Assembly (NCBI GenBank): GCA_036803025.1
Contig: DAIRVC010000108.1
Location: 1-9,021, forward strand
Reading direction: 5' to 3'
DNA: 9,021 bases
Source: DAIRVC01 sp036803025
GTDB lineage: Bacteria; Chloroflexota; Anaerolineae; Anaerolineales; E44-bin32
In this document: positions 1 through 6,255 of the stretch, one piece after another
Position numbering within the stretch: position 1 is the first letter of the stretch
Layout: the number at the start of each line of letters is the position of its first letter
Position numbers and translations under genes: made by a program
Notes under the pieces: model-generated
What the model was told of the DNA's origin: nothing
The model's input: only the letters and a program-made list of their open reading frames with translations
Databases searched by the model: none

Positions 1-340
1 CGACGGCGCCGGCCGTCGGGCCAGTCGGCACGCGCCGACGGCCGGGGGACCAGCTTCGCTCGACTAGCGCACTCAGCCGGTCCAGCGCCTCGCGCCGGTT
101 GCGCTCCTGGGTGCGGTACCTGCGCGCCTCGATCACCAGAACTCCCCGCGCATTGATCCGGTTGCGGGCCAGGCGCATCAGCCGATCGCGGACCGCCTCG
201 GGCAGGGAGCGCGAGCGGAGGACGTCGAAGCGCAGTCGGACGGCGGTCGACACCTTGTTAACGTTCTGCCCCCCCGGACCGGAGGCGCGGAAGAACTCGA
301 GTTTCACTTCCGCCGGGTCGACTCGCCCGCGTCGCTTCAT
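1..340 (-). CDS. arfB: Peptidyl-tRNA hydrolase ArfB (ribosome rescue), 3' end cut by window edge
   Basis: Small class I release-factor-like protein that enters the A site of ribosomes stalled on mRNA lacking a stop codon and hydrolyses the peptidyl-tRNA. Seen: the protein starts MKRRGRVDPAEVKLEFFRAS and has the catalytic GGQ at residues 23-25 within SGPGGQNVNKVSTAV, the usual position for ArfB rather than full-length RF1/RF2, which carry GGQ mid-protein after a codon-recognition domain. The ATG at 340 is preceded by AGGAG with a 6-base spacer. About 113 residues are visible without a stop; the family is usually near 140, so only the basic C-terminal tail that binds the mRNA channel is missing. 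The visible end is already rich in Arg (RNRREALDRL..., SPGRRR). The start overlaps the stop of the membrane methyltransferase gene by four bases (ATGA), suggesting translational coupling. The symbol is assigned from motif and size. Confidence 0.9.
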   Translation of the reverse strand, partial: MKRRGRVDPAEVKLEFFRASGPGGQNVNKVSTAVRLRFDVLRSRSLPEAVRDRLMRLARNRINARGVLVIEARRYRTQERNRREALDRLSALVERSWSPGRRRVPTGPTAGAV

Positions 341-954
341 GATCCACTCCTGCGGTTCCAGCGCGGCAGCCAGGCAGGCACGCGCGCAGCATAGGCCCGC
401 CACTCCGCCGCGAATTCCTCTTCCAGGACCTTCTCTTCTCGCCGGGCCCGGACCTGCAACCCGAAGATGAACAGCGCGAAAGCGAGTGCCGCCCAGGTCC
501 GGTAGAGCAGCAGGCTCCCCGCCCCGGCCGCGCACACGCCCAGGTACATCGGATGCCGGACGAGGGCGAATGGTCCGGTCGTGATCAGGCGGTGCTGAGC
601 GTACAGGCGCACGCCGAGACTGACGGAAGGACCGAACATCGCGCCGAGGGAGTGCAGGCCCCAAAGGTACAAGCCCAGCCCGCCGATGAAGACCACCGCG
701 CCCAGGAGATCCGCCGCCAGCCGACAGCCCACGCACAGACGTATGGGGATGGGACGCCACAGGAGTGCGCCAATGACCAGGAAGAGCACCGAACTGATGG
801 CCAGGAAAGGCAGGCGCAGCCAGCGCCGGGCGCCTGGCTCCTCCCGTCCGGGAGCGCGCCGGAGCGAACGGAACATGGCCGCCAGCGCGAGCGCCAACGT
901 CAGCAGCCCGGCGACGCCGGCCGCCCTGCCCAACCACAACTCAAAAGCGTCCAT
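337..954 (-). CDS. Isoprenylcysteine carboxyl methyltransferase (ICMT)-like membrane protein
   Basis: Integral-membrane methyltransferase of the ICMT/phospholipid N-methyltransferase superfamily, 205 residues. Seen: hydrophobic segments near residues 11-28, 48-66, 82-100 and 142-166; the family signature GPFALVRHPMYLG at 127-139 (the RHPxY element that contacts SAM); an acidic/basic stretch RREEKVLEEEF at 171-181; and YAARVPAWLP at 188-197, matching the usual C-terminal pattern R-E-E-x-L-x-x-x-F...Y...V-x-x-x-x-P. Bacterial members act on unknown small molecules or lipids, so no substrate is claimed. The ATG at 954 has only a weak AGG site 6 bases upstream, with a better GGAGG 13 bases away. 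It lies 45 bases after the thioesterase gene and overlaps arfB by four bases, so the three may be co-transcribed. Family call is firm; function is not known. Confidence 0.85.
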   Translation of the reverse strand: MDAFELWLGRAAGVAGLLTLALALAAMFRSLRRAPGREEPGARRWLRLPFLAISSVLFLVIGALLWRPIPIRLCVGCRLAADLLGAVVFIGGLGLYLWGLHSLGAMFGPSVSLGVRLYAQHRLITTGPFALVRHPMYLGVCAAGAGSLLLYRTWAALAFALFIFGLQVRARREEKVLEEEFAAEWRAYAARVPAWLPRWNRRSGS

Positions 955-999
955 CGCCAGCCTGGCCCTCCGCCCGGCCCGTTCGGGTCAAGAATCCGG

Positions 1000-1425
1000 T
1001 CAGGACGTCAGACTCCGGATGATGTAGCAGGTCGAGGTCGCCTTGGCAATCAACCGGCCGGCGCCGTCCTCGATCTCACACTCGACGTGGCCGACATTGG
1101 CGCCTCGCCGGAGGATCCGCCCGCGGGCGACCAGCGACTCTTCCCGCAGCGCCCGGAAGAACTGGATTCCCAATTGGACGGTGGTGAAGGTTTCACCGGC
1201 CTCAAGCGCCGAGGCCATGGCCACGCCCATGGCGGCATCCGCCAGGTCGCACAGGATTCCGCCGTGGACGATCTGCATGGGATTGTAGTGTTGAGGACCG
1301 GTCTTCAGGGTCAGTTTCGCTTCACCGCTCCCGGCCTCCAGGAGGCGGATACCGATCAGCTGTGTGACCGGCGGCGGTTCGGCCGACCCGCTGAGCCAGC
1401 CGGCCAGGTAGTCGTGCATCTCCAT
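1000..1425 (-). CDS. PaaI-family hotdog-fold thioesterase
   Basis: Single-domain hotdog thioesterase of the PaaI/YdiI type, which hydrolyses acyl- or aryl-CoA thioesters; members work as cytoplasmic dimers or tetramers. Seen: 141 residues from the chosen start, the normal family length. The signature HGGILCDLADAAMG begins at His54, with Asp60 and Asp63 on the central helix that provides catalytic residues in the family. FTTVQLGIQFFRAL and the strand ARGRILRRGANVGHVECEIED follow in the expected order. Start choice: the frame stays open to an ATG at 1455 without a ribosome site, while the ATG at 1425 follows GGGAGG with a 4-base gap; a second ATG at 1419 would have a 10-base gap and is equally possible. 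It begins 35 bases after the DinB-like gene and lies 45 bases before the membrane methyltransferase gene. The physiological thioester is unknown. Confidence 0.9.
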   Translation of the reverse strand: MEMHDYLAGWLSGSAEPPPVTQLIGIRLLEAGSGEAKLTLKTGPQHYNPMQIVHGGILCDLADAAMGVAMASALEAGETFTTVQLGIQFFRALREESLVARGRILRRGANVGHVECEIEDGAGRLIAKATSTCYIIRSLTS

Positions 1426-1460
1426 GCTGCCTCCCGACGTAGTTGCGGACGCCATGTGGA

Positions 1461-1958
1461 CTAGGTCGGCAAGGTGCGGCCCGACGCGAAGGGCCGCAAC
1501 TGCGCCAGGTGCGCCTTCTCATCGGCCAGCTCCCAGCGCAACAGCCGTTCGATCGTGACGCGCACCCCCCTGACGCGCACGCCGAAATCGCGGTCACAAT
1601 CCGCCGGATCGATCCCTCGGACCGCGCCCATCAGCCGGGCGTGCGATTGTCGCGCTGCCCGCGCCAGCGCCGGTAGGCGCCCCGTCTTGCACTCGGCGAC
1701 CAGGTGGCGATTGAGCGTCTCCCAGTCGCGGTCGTGGAGCGCGTAGAAACCTGGCAGGCGCCCGGCCCGCACTTCATGGATTGCACCCAGGTTGATCCAA
1801 TCCCAGCCTTGCAGGTGAGCGAGCAGGTCCTCGGCGGTCCAGAACCCGAGAAACACTTCGGACCAATCCGATGGACGAAGGCCCCTCGCCGCGCCCAAGA
1901 TCGCGGCGCGGACCTCTTCCGACTCCGTCACCAGCTCATCGCGCTTGTGTTCTCGCAT
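1461..1958 (-). CDS. DinB-fold protein, ClbS/DfsB-like
   Basis: 165-residue protein that looks like the ClbS/DfsB branch of the DinB superfamily, four-helix bundles that usually bind a divalent metal; ClbS itself is a cyclopropane hydrolase protecting against colibactin. Seen: an N-terminal helix rich in charged residues; the typical WTAEDLLAHLQGWD segment with His48; a middle part with ALHDRDWETLNRHL, resembling the family's N/D-x-x-x-W/F pattern; and a C-terminal helix LLRWELADEKAHLAQL with Glu143, Asp146 and His150 as possible metal ligands. The ATG at 1958 follows GAGG with a 3-base gap. It is one of three DinB-fold genes in the window, none closely alike in sequence. The substrate is unknown; a maleylpyruvate-isomerase-like or thiol S-transferase role is an alternative. 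Confidence 0.75.
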   Translation of the reverse strand: MREHKRDELVTESEEVRAAILGAARGLRPSDWSEVFLGFWTAEDLLAHLQGWDWINLGAIHEVRAGRLPGFYALHDRDWETLNRHLVAECKTGRLPALARAARQSHARLMGAVRGIDPADCDRDFGVRVRGVRVTIERLLRWELADEKAHLAQLRPFASGRTLPT

Positions 1959-2010
1959 CAGCCTCGGATCCGATAGTCTGTGTTGACGGCGTTACAGCCC
2001 CGGCGCCGGA

Positions 2011-2364
2011 TCAGCCTTTGACATAGGATAGCTTCTCGGCGATCTTCCCCGATTCGAACCGGAACACATCCACCCCGCGCACGAATCCTCCGGACGCATC
2101 CCATCGGTAGATCCAGCGTTGGAAGCCGCGCTTCCCGAGGATCACCATCTCCTCGATCTCGATGGCCGCCTGCGGGGCCTCCCGGAAGAAGGCCTCCCAG
2201 AACTGGCGGACAGAAGCCTGGCCCTCGTGGCGACTCCCGCTCGGCGGCGGATAGGTATTCTCGAACACGCAGTCCTCGGTCATCAGCCCCATCATCGCCT
2301 CGACGTCGTGGCGGTTGAACGCCGCATTGAAGGCGTCGAGGACTCGGGTGTCAGCTTCACTCAT
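2011..2364 (-). CDS. SnoaL/NTF2-like domain protein
   Basis: 117-residue protein of the SnoaL-like polyketide cyclase/NTF2 superfamily, a cone-shaped alpha+beta fold used by isomerases, cyclases and ligand-binding proteins. Seen: opening helix VLDAFNAAFNRHDVEAMMGL, then MTEDCVFENTYPPPSG, the usual loop after the first helices; a second helix SVRQFWEAFFREAPQ; and C-terminal strands ending GVDVFRFESGKIAEKLSYVKG, the typical family ending in which a conserved 'F.DGKI.E...Y' strand closes the sheet. The ATG at 2364 follows GGAG with an 8-base spacer, so it is preferred over an in-frame start at 2394 with no site. It lies 85 bases downstream of the lipoprotein gene and 52 bases upstream of the ClbS-like gene. 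The biochemical role cannot be read from sequence, as this fold is functionally very diverse. Confidence 0.85.
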   Translation of the reverse strand: MSEADTRVLDAFNAAFNRHDVEAMMGLMTEDCVFENTYPPPSGSRHEGQASVRQFWEAFFREAPQAAIEIEEMVILGKRGFQRWIYRWDASGGFVRGVDVFRFESGKIAEKLSYVKG

Positions 2365-2449
2365 GATACCGTCTCCGCGGAGGGCCCCCGGCACAACACA
2401 TCAATCGATCTCGTCAAGGCATACCCGTCGGTCGGCCGGGCCGGAGCAG

Positions 2450-3001
2450 CTACGGGCACACGCCCTCCGGCAGACGGCCGGCGAGGGCCTCGCCGTACCC
2501 GGCTAACCTGCCCAGATCGATGCTGCGGCTGGCATACACGTTCAGCAGTGCATGGCAAGCCACCAGCGCCACCCCGTGCCGGCCGTTCTCGTCATAGGCC
2601 ACTGACTGCTCGCCGACCGGTGCGATTTCGGGGTGCTCCTGACCGGCCACATTCTGTGCCACCTGCGAGAAGGCCTCCTGCAGGTCCGCCTGCGAGTCAA
2701 ACAGGAAGATCGAAACCCAGCCGACATACTCTCCGCTCGCGTCGACCAACTGCTGGGAAAAGTGGCGCTGGCCGTCCGCTACCCCGCTGAGCGGCCAGAT
2801 GAGCGGGTTCGTCCGGCTGGCGACGCCGAGCTGCACGCCCAGCTCTTCCGGACCGATCAGGCTTTCGTCGAGCTGTACGTCCGCCATCGGCGTCGTTTCG
2901 GCAAAGGACTCGCCCGGAGTGCCGTCGGCCTGGTCGTCGCCCGAGCCGCAGGCTGAGAGCATCAGCATGCCCAACAGCAGACCCGCCAAGAATCGTTTCA
3001 C
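2450..3001 (-). CDS. Lipoprotein of unknown function
   Basis: 183-residue predicted lipoprotein, exported and lipid-anchored. Seen from the chosen start: a basic n-region (Lys2, Arg3), a hydrophobic core at residues 4-15, and a lipobox LSAC with the lipidated Cys at 18, followed by a Gly/Asp-rich linker. The mature part has VGWVSIFLFDSQADLQEAFSQ, which reads as a strand then a helix; further on are VGEQSVAYDENGRHGVALVACHAL and a last helix ending at a cysteine two residues from the C-terminus, so Cys pairing is possible. No enzyme motif was recognised. Start choice: AGGAGG at 3008-3013 touches the in-frame ATG at 3007 directly but lies 6 bases before the GTG at 3001, which also gives a typical short signal peptide (MKRFLAGLLLG). 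It sits alone between the OsmC-family and SnoaL-like genes, with 75 and 85 base gaps. Confidence 0.8.
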   Translation of the reverse strand: MKRFLAGLLLGMLMLSACGSGDDQADGTPGESFAETTPMADVQLDESLIGPEELGVQLGVASRTNPLIWPLSGVADGQRHFSQQLVDASGEYVGWVSIFLFDSQADLQEAFSQVAQNVAGQEHPEIAPVGEQSVAYDENGRHGVALVACHALLNVYASRSIDLGRLAGYGEALAGRLPEGVCP

Positions 3002-3076
3002 ACTCATCCTCCTGTCAGACTCGAAAACAAGATCGTCCGCGCCCGCGCGGCGCATGTCTCTCGACTACGGTACGCC

Positions 3077-3487
3077 CTATCCCCCGGTCTCCGTCAGTTC
3101 GAATGCGGAGGTCAACTCGACCGCGTCCTCCAATGTTGCGAAGACCGAGCAGTACTTCCCCTCCGTCAGTGCGATCGCTCGCCGGATGGAGGGCTCCTGC
3201 AGATTCCGTCCAGCAATGCGGTAGGTAACCAGGATCCGGCGGAATCGCCAGGGCGCCTCGTCATCCCGTTCGCTGCTCGCTTCGACAGCGAACGACGCGA
3301 CCTCCTGGCGCTGCTTCACCAGGATAGCCAGGACGTCCCAGGCTGCACACCCGATCAAGCTCAATGGCAGAAGGTCGGCGGCATTTACCCCATCGGGGCG
3401 AGCCATGCGGATCGCGTAGCCGTCCCGATCCTGCAAGCGGAACTCTCGCTCGCCCAGCCATTCGACGCTCACCTTCTCGGTCGGCAC
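3077..3487 (-). CDS. OsmC-family protein (peroxide/redox-linked)
   Basis: 136-residue OsmC/Ohr-superfamily protein. Known members reduce organic hydroperoxides with two cysteines, forming obligate dimers in the cytoplasm; the YhfA-like subgroup is less well characterised. Seen: N-terminal strands around EREFRLQDRDGYAIRM; the central helix NAADLLPLSLIGCAAWDVLAI with Cys47; the strand region RFRRILVTYRIAG; and the C-terminal helix with Cys113 in ALTEGKYCSVFATL. The two cysteines and their spacing match the family's redox pair. The GKYC motif is typical of the YhfA/OsmC-like subgroup rather than Ohr. Start choice: the frame opens further upstream with a TTG at 3526, but the GTG at 3487 follows GGGGAGG with a 5-base spacer and removes a tail foreign to the family. 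It sits 84 bases after the kinase gene. Peroxidase activity itself is inferred. Confidence 0.88.
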   Translation of the reverse strand: MPTEKVSVEWLGEREFRLQDRDGYAIRMARPDGVNAADLLPLSLIGCAAWDVLAILVKQRQEVASFAVEASSERDDEAPWRFRRILVTYRIAGRNLQEPSIRRAIALTEGKYCSVFATLEDAVELTSAFELTETGG

Positions 3488-3571
3488 CGCCACCTCCCCA
3501 GTGCTCGCAGGCTCTCTCGCACGCAACCTTCCCCCGCCCTATCGGCGCGACCGCTTCAGCGCTTCGGGCCG

Positions 3572-4195
3572 TCAGGCCGCCGATTCGACCAATCCCAGCT
3601 GGCGAAGCTTCGGCTGCAACTCGGCCAGTGCATGCTCGTAGTCTAGTCCCTCAGCCGCGACATCGAGCACCTGGAGATCGCTGCCAGTCACACCACTCAA
3701 CCACTCTTCCAGGTAATGCTCGAGATCCGGCAGATCCTCCACGCCGGCGATGCTTAACGCGCGGCTGCGTGCGGCAAACCTGCCGGCCACGATGTCCAGC
3801 GGGGCCCGGAGCCAGATGATCAGGTCGGGCGGCGGGAGACCGGCGCGGAGGCAGTGGAACAGTCTCTCACACAGCCCGTATTCGTCCGCATCCAGGTAGC
3901 CGCGCTGGCGAAACAAGCGGGTGAATACGCGAAAGTCCATGTCCAGTCCGCCGTCCAGGATCCCGACGCCGCCGGTCCGCCGGAGGGCGCGTTCCTGCTC
4001 TGCCCGGTAGAGCAGGTAGTCAACCTGATTGGCCAACGCGAAGCGACGGTGGTCCCGGAAGAAGCGTCGCTGAAACGGGCGCTCCTCGTGCTGCTCCATG
4101 CCGGCCCTGAACGAGAAGCGCTGCCGGAGGACACTCACCAGCGTCGTCTTTCCTACGGCCGTGTTCCCTACGACCGCGACGATCTTGCCGTGCAT
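3572..4195 (-). CDS. dNK-family deoxynucleoside kinase-like protein
   Basis: 207-residue P-loop kinase of the deoxynucleoside kinase family (nucleoside + NTP to nucleoside monophosphate, the salvage pathway). Seen in order: Walker A GNTAVGKTT at residues 10-18; MEQHEERPFQRRFFRDHRRF at 33-52, matching the family's E-x-x-E-N-P-F...F-Y-x-D segment; the helix ANQVDYLLYRAEQ at 55-67, whose Gln57 aligns with the base-binding Gln; the segment LDGGLDMDFRVFTRLF at 80-95; PDLIIWLRAPLDIVAGRF at 123-140; and a lid-like RFAARSR at 139-145. The length is usual for bacterial dAK/dGK-type enzymes. Odd point: where most family members have E/D-R-S/T before the conserved D-x-x-x-F, this protein has Asp-Gly-Gly. 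The ATG at 4195 follows GGGAG with a 7-base spacer; an upstream extension of the frame overlaps the DinB gene and is not credible. Nucleoside preference is not predictable. Confidence 0.85.
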   Translation of the reverse strand: MHGKIVAVVGNTAVGKTTLVSVLRQRFSFRAGMEQHEERPFQRRFFRDHRRFALANQVDYLLYRAEQERALRRTGGVGILDGGLDMDFRVFTRLFRQRGYLDADEYGLCERLFHCLRAGLPPPDLIIWLRAPLDIVAGRFAARSRALSIAGVEDLPDLEHYLEEWLSGVTGSDLQVLDVAAEGLDYEHALAELQPKLRQLGLVESAA

Positions 4196-4340
4196 GCCTG
4201 CGCTCCCTCGGATGTGACGCCGCGAAGGCCGGCGAGGCCGGCGCACACGGCGATGCCCATGCCCGGCGCCCCAACGCTCCCCGCCATCGACCTCAAGCAT
4301 CGCCTGCTGGACCGGAGAGGGCGACCCCGGACTGCCGCCC
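4196..4340. other. Intergenic spacer before the kinase gene
   Basis: 145 bases between the stop of the DinB-fold gene and the start of the deoxynucleoside kinase gene, longer than most gaps here. It is uniformly GC-rich. The only structure seen is a 6-bp hairpin around 4230-4245, GCCGGC-GAG-GCCGGC, with no T-run on either side, so it does not look like an intrinsic terminator. I recognise no convincing promoter elements and no credible small gene. The gap may hold an unseen promoter for the kinase gene. Confidence 0.4.
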
Positions 4341-4862
4341 TTACATCTCCGGCCCCGGATCTGGGCGATACGGTGCTTCCCCGTCGATATCCCCGACGAA
4401 CTCCGGCAGGGAGGCATGCCCCAGCAGCTGGCGTATGGCCATGTTCTCGCCGGTGTGGTACCAGTAATGATAGATGACGCGCTGGAGCAGCGAACCGAAT
4501 AGATAGGGGCTCGGTCGTCCGCGCCGGACGACATGCTCGAGCAAGGAGTCCGACGTCAGTCGGTCGAGCCAGGGATCGGCCTGGCGCGTGATTTCTTCCC
4601 AGGCTTCTACGGCGTGCGCCAGGGTCGGTGTTGAGCCCGGTGCTCCGTAGGCAAATGCGGCATTCACGTCTGCGCGCGGTGTCCGCTCCTGCGCGTAGAT
4701 CAGGAAGTAGCGCTGTTCCTGCCAGGCCAGGTGCCCGACGTTCCAGGAGATGCAATTCATGGGCAGGATCCGAATGCGTGCATCCTCCTCGCCGACGCCG
4801 GTCAGAGCGCGGGCGAACTCACGCCGCGTGAAGCGCAGTTGGCTGACGAGTGGGTGAGGCAC
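4341..4862 (-). CDS. DinB-fold metalloprotein
   Basis: 173-residue DinB-superfamily protein, probably a four-helix bundle with one divalent metal held by three histidines. Seen: first helix LVSQLRFTRREFARALTGV; ISWNVGHLAWQEQRYF with His44; a long helix AVEAWEEITRQADPWLDRL; and YHYWYHTGENMAIRQLLGH, giving His132 and His136 (H-x-x-x-H), the canonical second and third ligands. The last 20 or so residues are acidic and proline-rich. Superfamily members include thiol S-transferases (bacillithiol, mycothiol) and uncharacterised stress proteins, so no reaction is assigned. Start choice: AGGAGG at 4869-4874 is 6 bases before the GTG at 4862, while the frame's upstream ATG at 4910 has no clear site and adds a basic tail. 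Its ribosome site overlaps the last codon of the GNAT gene, so the two are almost surely on one transcript and translation may be coupled. Confidence 0.85.
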   Translation of the reverse strand: MPHPLVSQLRFTRREFARALTGVGEEDARIRILPMNCISWNVGHLAWQEQRYFLIYAQERTPRADVNAAFAYGAPGSTPTLAHAVEAWEEITRQADPWLDRLTSDSLLEHVVRRGRPSPYLFGSLLQRVIYHYWYHTGENMAIRQLLGHASLPEFVGDIDGEAPYRPDPGPEM

Positions 4863-4873
4863 AGGGACCCTCC

Positions 4874-5419
4874 TCAGGTGGAACCAGGACGCTCGGCCCC
4901 GCGGCCGCACAGTAGACGGATGTCCCGCCAGACGTAGGCAGCCTCGCGCACGCGAACCTCGTCGTCGAGCTGCACCGATCGTTCGCCGGCTTGTTCTCCT
5001 CCAAGGCGTCGGTAGAAAGCCGAGGCCGGGTTACCCAGGAGAACCCAGACGATCAGCCGCTTCGCCCTCCGAGCGGCCAGCTCTTGTGCCATAGCGCGGA
5101 TGAGTTGCCGCCCGATCCCACGCCGCTGCTGCTCGCTGCGAAGATGTAGTGCCACCAGTTCACCGCAAGGCGGGTCTTCCGGCGGCTCCGTCAATCGCCC
5201 CAGCGCGTAGCCGGCCAGCCCACCCTCCACCGGGTCTGCGACCAGCAGGACGGCTCCGGAGGCGAGCAACGATGCCTCCCAGTCGGATTGCTGCTCGACC
5301 GGATCGAACCGGTCGAGGTACGCCTGCGGAAGGAGCCCGGCGTACGCCGACAGATAGCTGTTGATCTGGATGTGGGCGATCTCGGCGGCATCGCCGAGCT
5401 CGGCCGGGCGGATGATCAT
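4874..5419 (-). CDS. GNAT-family N-acetyltransferase
   Basis: 181-residue GCN5-related acyltransferase, transferring an acyl group from acyl-CoA to an unknown amine. Seen: start MIIRPAELGDAAEIAHIQ, the usual first strand and helix; a long second-helix region ending near 50; strands VLLVADPVEGGLAGYALGR at 57-75; GELVALHLRSEQQRRGIGRQ at 86-105, containing the CoA pyrophosphate loop QRRGIG at 98-103; the strand AKRLIVWVLLGN; and ASAFYRRLGGE, the motif B helix and turn. All four GNAT regions are present in order and the length is normal. The ATG at 5419 has no strong ribosome site (only GGCGG-like bases upstream). Its stop is 11 bases before the DinB-fold start. Acceptor could be a small molecule, antibiotic or protein N-terminus; the sequence does not tell. 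Confidence 0.9.
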   Translation of the reverse strand: MIIRPAELGDAAEIAHIQINSYLSAYAGLLPQAYLDRFDPVEQQSDWEASLLASGAVLLVADPVEGGLAGYALGRLTEPPEDPPCGELVALHLRSEQQRRGIGRQLIRAMAQELAARRAKRLIVWVLLGNPASAFYRRLGGEQAGERSVQLDDEVRVREAAYVWRDIRLLCGRGAERPGST

Positions 5420-5449
5420 CGTCGGCCGCCCCGCGCGAGCGATTCCACA

Positions 5450-6178
5450 CTACACCCCCAACTCGAAGATGCTGGCATGTCCTTCGAGCGTCCCCGGCGA
5501 GGTTGTCAAGCGCGCGTAGGCCTCGGCCAGCCTCGCGCGGTTGTTGTCAACGAAGTCATCGTACTCGGCCTGGCTGAGATAGATGCCCGGCCGCCGCCCG
5601 TACCACTCTTCGATCTCGGCATCCGTCCGCTGATACAGGTCCTTGATTTCCCGGATACGCAGCCCGATCGCGTGCGGCGGGAGGAACGGCAAGTAGTCCC
5701 CCCGATACTCGGCCCCCATGAAGGCGGTCCAGTACAGGCAGCCGGGATTGGCCCGCACGAAGGCCAGGTCGAGTCCGTACCAGTCGCGCTTGACTTGCCA
5801 GATGAATTCCTGGTCGGCGTCGAACTGCGGCTTCAATCGGGCGCGCGTCGGCGTGTCGATCTGCTCCAGCCACAAGGTATCGGCCAGGAGGTGGAAGAAG
5901 TAGCCGAGCAGGAACGAGGCTCGCTCGGGATCGGCCGCGGCCGACAGGGCGGGCTTGAGGTACTCACGGTAGAAGTCCAGGTCGGCGACCGGGAATGGGG
6001 CACTTGCCGGCGCGCGAAAGTGGGTCACCGCGCCCGGCGGGGTGAAGTGTTCGTGCCGCTCGTCGGGGATCCCCGAGTCGGGCGCCACGCTGCCGATGGA
6101 GAACGCCGCCGCATCCAGCCCGGCAACATCGGCCAGCATGTTCTCAGCCAGTCTCAGGTGGGCAATCCAAGGGGCCAT
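5450..6178 (-). CDS. Zinc-dependent phospholipase C-like protein
   Basis: 242-residue protein with the zinc-dependent phospholipase C / S1-P1-nuclease-like all-helical fold, where clustered His and Asp bind zinc. Seen: MAPWIAHLRLAENML, matching the family's N-terminal W-x-x-H (Trp4, His7); FSIGSVAPDSG with Asp34; GAVTHF with His53; LLGYFFHLLADTLW with His96 and Asp100, a typical ligand helix. The second half has YWTAFMGAEYRGDYLPF and a long C-terminal helix without recognised motifs. No signal peptide is visible, so unlike the secreted clostridial toxin this looks cytoplasmic, as do many bacterial relatives annotated as 'zinc dependent phospholipase C family'. The ATG at 6178 follows GGAG with a 7-base spacer. 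It lies 30 bases upstream of the GNAT gene and 77 bases after mgsA. Lipid hydrolysis is not established for this subgroup. Confidence 0.82.
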   Translation of the reverse strand: MAPWIAHLRLAENMLADVAGLDAAAFSIGSVAPDSGIPDERHEHFTPPGAVTHFRAPASAPFPVADLDFYREYLKPALSAAADPERASFLLGYFFHLLADTLWLEQIDTPTRARLKPQFDADQEFIWQVKRDWYGLDLAFVRANPGCLYWTAFMGAEYRGDYLPFLPPHAIGLRIREIKDLYQRTDAEIEEWYGRRPGIYLSQAEYDDFVDNNRARLAEAYARLTTSPGTLEGHASIFELGV

Positions 6179-6255
6179 TCGGGGACTCCGGGGGCGCTCT
6201 GGATCAGCCGGCCGCGTGCCGCAGCCTGCGCGCGGCCCGTCCTGCTGGCCGGCGC

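Noticed and set aside
553..1464. 303-codon plus-strand open frame
   Set aside because: Antisense to the ICMT-like and thioesterase genes; Gln/Arg/Pro-rich peptide without any recognisable motif and no ribosome site.
2396..2420. TTGACG on the minus strand as a -35 element for the SnoaL-like gene
   Set aside because: Five of six bases match the -35 consensus, but no acceptable -10 hexamer lies 16-18 bases downstream.
3022..3050. Possible terminator after the OsmC-family gene
   Set aside because: A 5-bp GC stem near 3036-3050 is followed by a TTGTTTT stretch on the minus strand, but the stem is short and about 7 bases separate it from the T-run.
4196..4534. Upstream extension of the kinase reading frame to a start at 4534
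   Set aside because: The extension overlaps the DinB-fold gene out of frame, has no family-like sequence, and the ATG at 4195 has a good ribosome site right before the Walker A segment.
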